Assembly (NCBI GenBank): GCA_947169985.1
Contig: CAMVRW010000115.1
Span: forward strand, 1 to 7,448
Source: an uncultured Butyrivibrio sp.
GTDB lineage: Bacteria; Bacillota; Clostridia; Lachnospirales; Lachnospiraceae
DNA length: 7,448 nt
Direction of reading: 5' to 3'
How positions within the stretch are numbered: the stretch's first letter is position 1; every line of letters begins with the position of its first letter. Positions 6,251-7,448 of the stretch are shown piece after piece. Below the pieces are notes generated by a model, which made no database searches, was not told the origin of the DNA, and saw only the letters and a program-made list of their open reading frames with translations. The position numbers were made by a program, and so were the translations under genes.

Positions 6251-7339
6251 TCACAGGAAACTATCTTTGATGAAACGTGCTTTTCCGCCCTCCTTGGCCT
6301 TATATAATGCCCCATCTGCTTTCTTATAAAGCTCTTCAAAATTGTGCCCCTGAGTATCCTCCGCAATTCCGATACTGCAGGTTATTCCCTTATCTCCATC
6401 AATGTCAGTGGTCTTAAGCTCATGGATAACGCTTCTGCACCTTCTCTCTGCAAAGCCGTCAGGCATATCACCAAGAACCAGTACCATGAACTCATCTCCA
6501 CCAACCCTTCCGATAATGTCATCGGGATGGAAGTAGCCTCTTAGTATCTCGGAAAAGAGCTTTAGGACCTTATCTCCAGTCTGATGACCGAATTTGTCAT
6601 TTACGTCCTTAAAGTCATCCAGGTCAAAGATGAACATAGTGCACTTAGCCCCAATTACCCTGCTTTCCAGGTAACTGCTGCACTTTTCCTCAAAAGAGAT
6701 CTTGTTTAATAGACCTGTTAAAAGATCTGTCTGGCTCTTTTTGACAAGCTGTTCACTGTCCTCATGTCTTGATAATGCCATGGAGATTACCGCTGAGTAG
6801 CAGAAAAGAGAAGCAATTATTGAAAGAATGCTGATCACTATGTCGCTGAGAAACAGATCAGCTGATTTAACATGATAATCGTATACTAAAAAGACCGCCG
6901 CCAATGCCACCTTATAAATGATCAGTATCCACAGATAATCCATGTACAAAGTTGAGAGCATAAGCATTGCAACAGGAAAAAAGACTGCTCTGGATTGTCT
7001 GTAGGTGTTCGCGTCAGCTATGGAAAAAGAAAGAATTATAACGGTATAGAAGAACAGGGCGTAAATCCTGATCCTCCAGAAATCATATTTTATCTTGGGA
7101 GAAAGAAAATTATTAAGAATAATAAGAACTGCAAGAAGAACTATTGCAGGGATATAAACATAAAATGGAGTACTTCCATTTCCAAAGGCAAGTGCTACAG
7201 CAACAAAAATAACGCTCACAATAGCAAAAAAAGTCAGCAAACCACTGATAACACCGGCGTTATCGTGGGCCAACTTTTTCTTGTTAGTATCAATATAGTA
7301 GTTATTATCATCATAACTTTCGTAGAGTTTCTCTATCAT
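6251..7339 (-). CDS. Membrane-bound diguanylate cyclase (GGDEF domain)
   Basis: This 362-residue protein makes cyclic di-GMP from two GTP. Six hydrophobic segments (about 29-52, 58-79, 90-108, 117-134, 137-154 and 162-189) form a membrane sensor-like region without a recognised ligand-binding domain. A short helical linker leads to a complete GGDEF domain from about residue 203 to 358. That domain opens with TDLLTGLLNK (204-213), has the metal-binding aspartate in FDLDDFK (Asp239), the NDKFGHQTGD nucleotide segment (247-256) and an intact GGDEF signature (280-284), so it should be active. The inhibitory RxxD site, expected five residues ahead of GGDEF, reads H-P-D-D (271-274); the arginine is missing, so canonical product inhibition is probably lost. 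The start at 7339 has GAGGA at 7344-7348, rather close at 4 nt; the next in-frame Met is inside the membrane region. It is probably monocistronic, or the end of an operon, given the terminator that follows. The input signal is unknown. Confidence 0.95.
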   Translation of the reverse strand: MIEKLYESYDDNNYYIDTNKKKLAHDNAGVISGLLTFFAIVSVIFVAVALAFGNGSTPFYVYIPAIVLLAVLIILNNFLSPKIKYDFWRIRIYALFFYTVIILSFSIADANTYRQSRAVFFPVAMLMLSTLYMDYLWILIIYKVALAAVFLVYDYHVKSADLFLSDIVISILSIIASLFCYSAVISMALSRHEDSEQLVKKSQTDLLTGLLNKISFEEKCSSYLESRVIGAKCTMFIFDLDDFKDVNDKFGHQTGDKVLKLFSEILRGYFHPDDIIGRVGGDEFMVLVLGDMPDGFAERRCRSVIHELKTTDIDGDKGITCSIGIAEDTQGHNFEELYKKADGALYKAKEGGKARFIKDSFL

Positions 7340-7395
7340 AGTATCCTCAGATGTTTTTAACTACAAAACAATTGACATACTACCGCTATGATTAC

Positions 7396-7404
7396 ATTTT
7401 ACCA
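7396..7404 (-). promoter_or_regulatory. Candidate extended -10 promoter element for the diguanylate cyclase gene
   Basis: On the minus strand, TGG-TAAAAT (7404-7396) matches an extended -10 element, TGn followed by a near-consensus hexamer, and predicts initiation near 7389, about 50 nt before the start codon. No good -35 hexamer lies 16-18 nt upstream; that is tolerated for extended -10 promoters. The gene could also be read from beyond the window edge. Confidence 0.4.
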
Positions 7405-7411
7405 CAATTTC

Positions 7412-7428
7412 GACAAAAATTACTTGTC
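7412..7428. repeat. Short inverted repeat upstream of the diguanylate cyclase promoter candidate
   Basis: GACAA (7412-7416) and TTGTC (7424-7428) form a 5-bp inverted repeat with a 7-nt spacer. It lies just upstream of the extended -10 candidate, where a regulator could bind. It is short enough to be chance. Confidence 0.25.
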
Positions 7429-7448
7429 TCTCCAAATAATTCTTCCCT

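Noticed and set aside
7372..7377. Perfect TTGACA on the plus strand as a divergent promoter
   Set aside because: No acceptable -10 lies 16-18 nt downstream (the hexamer there is CATTTT), and the next plus-strand gene would have to be outside the window.
1..7448. Mobile elements, CRISPR arrays, tRNA or rRNA genes
   Set aside because: No transposase-like frame, direct-repeat array, cloverleaf-like or rRNA-like segment was seen on either strand.

Overview
The window looks like chromosome of a Gram-positive Clostridia member, most likely a Lachnospiraceae (Butyrivibrio-like) relative. This placement is inferred from the S13 and L36 sequences, the strong GGAGG-type ribosome binding sites, the moderate base composition and the style of the large acidic/basic helical protein; no 16S or database match was available. 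Every convincing gene is on the minus strand, so transcription runs from high to low coordinates.

In transcription order: (1) 7448-6186 holds a six-helix membrane diguanylate cyclase (c-di-GMP synthase) with its own upstream region and a clear intrinsic terminator. (2) 6185-949 holds two genes: an unrecognised 1415-residue soluble, largely helical protein with a highly acidic linker at its midpoint, and, 50 nt downstream, a 298-residue protein that looks like a degenerate tandem GNAT (acetyltransferase-fold) protein. They probably form one transcription unit. (3) 948-803 is intergenic, with a candidate promoter and a terminator-like hairpin ahead of the ribosomal genes. (4) 802-1 is the start of the alpha-type ribosomal operon: rpmJ (L36), a 201-nt gap rich in potential RNA hairpins, rpsM (S13), and the first codons of what is almost certainly rpsK (S11).

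Three things deserve attention. The ribosomal gene order is normally infA-rpmJ-rpsM; here unrelated genes lie directly upstream of rpmJ, so the cluster is broken at that point. The rpmJ-rpsM gap looks like a structured mRNA leader, at a position that matches the autoregulated alpha-operon leader of other bacteria. The 1415-residue protein with its GNAT-like partner is an orphan two-gene module of unknown function; the terminator ahead of it leaves almost no room for a dedicated promoter. I saw no mobile element, CRISPR array, tRNA or rRNA.
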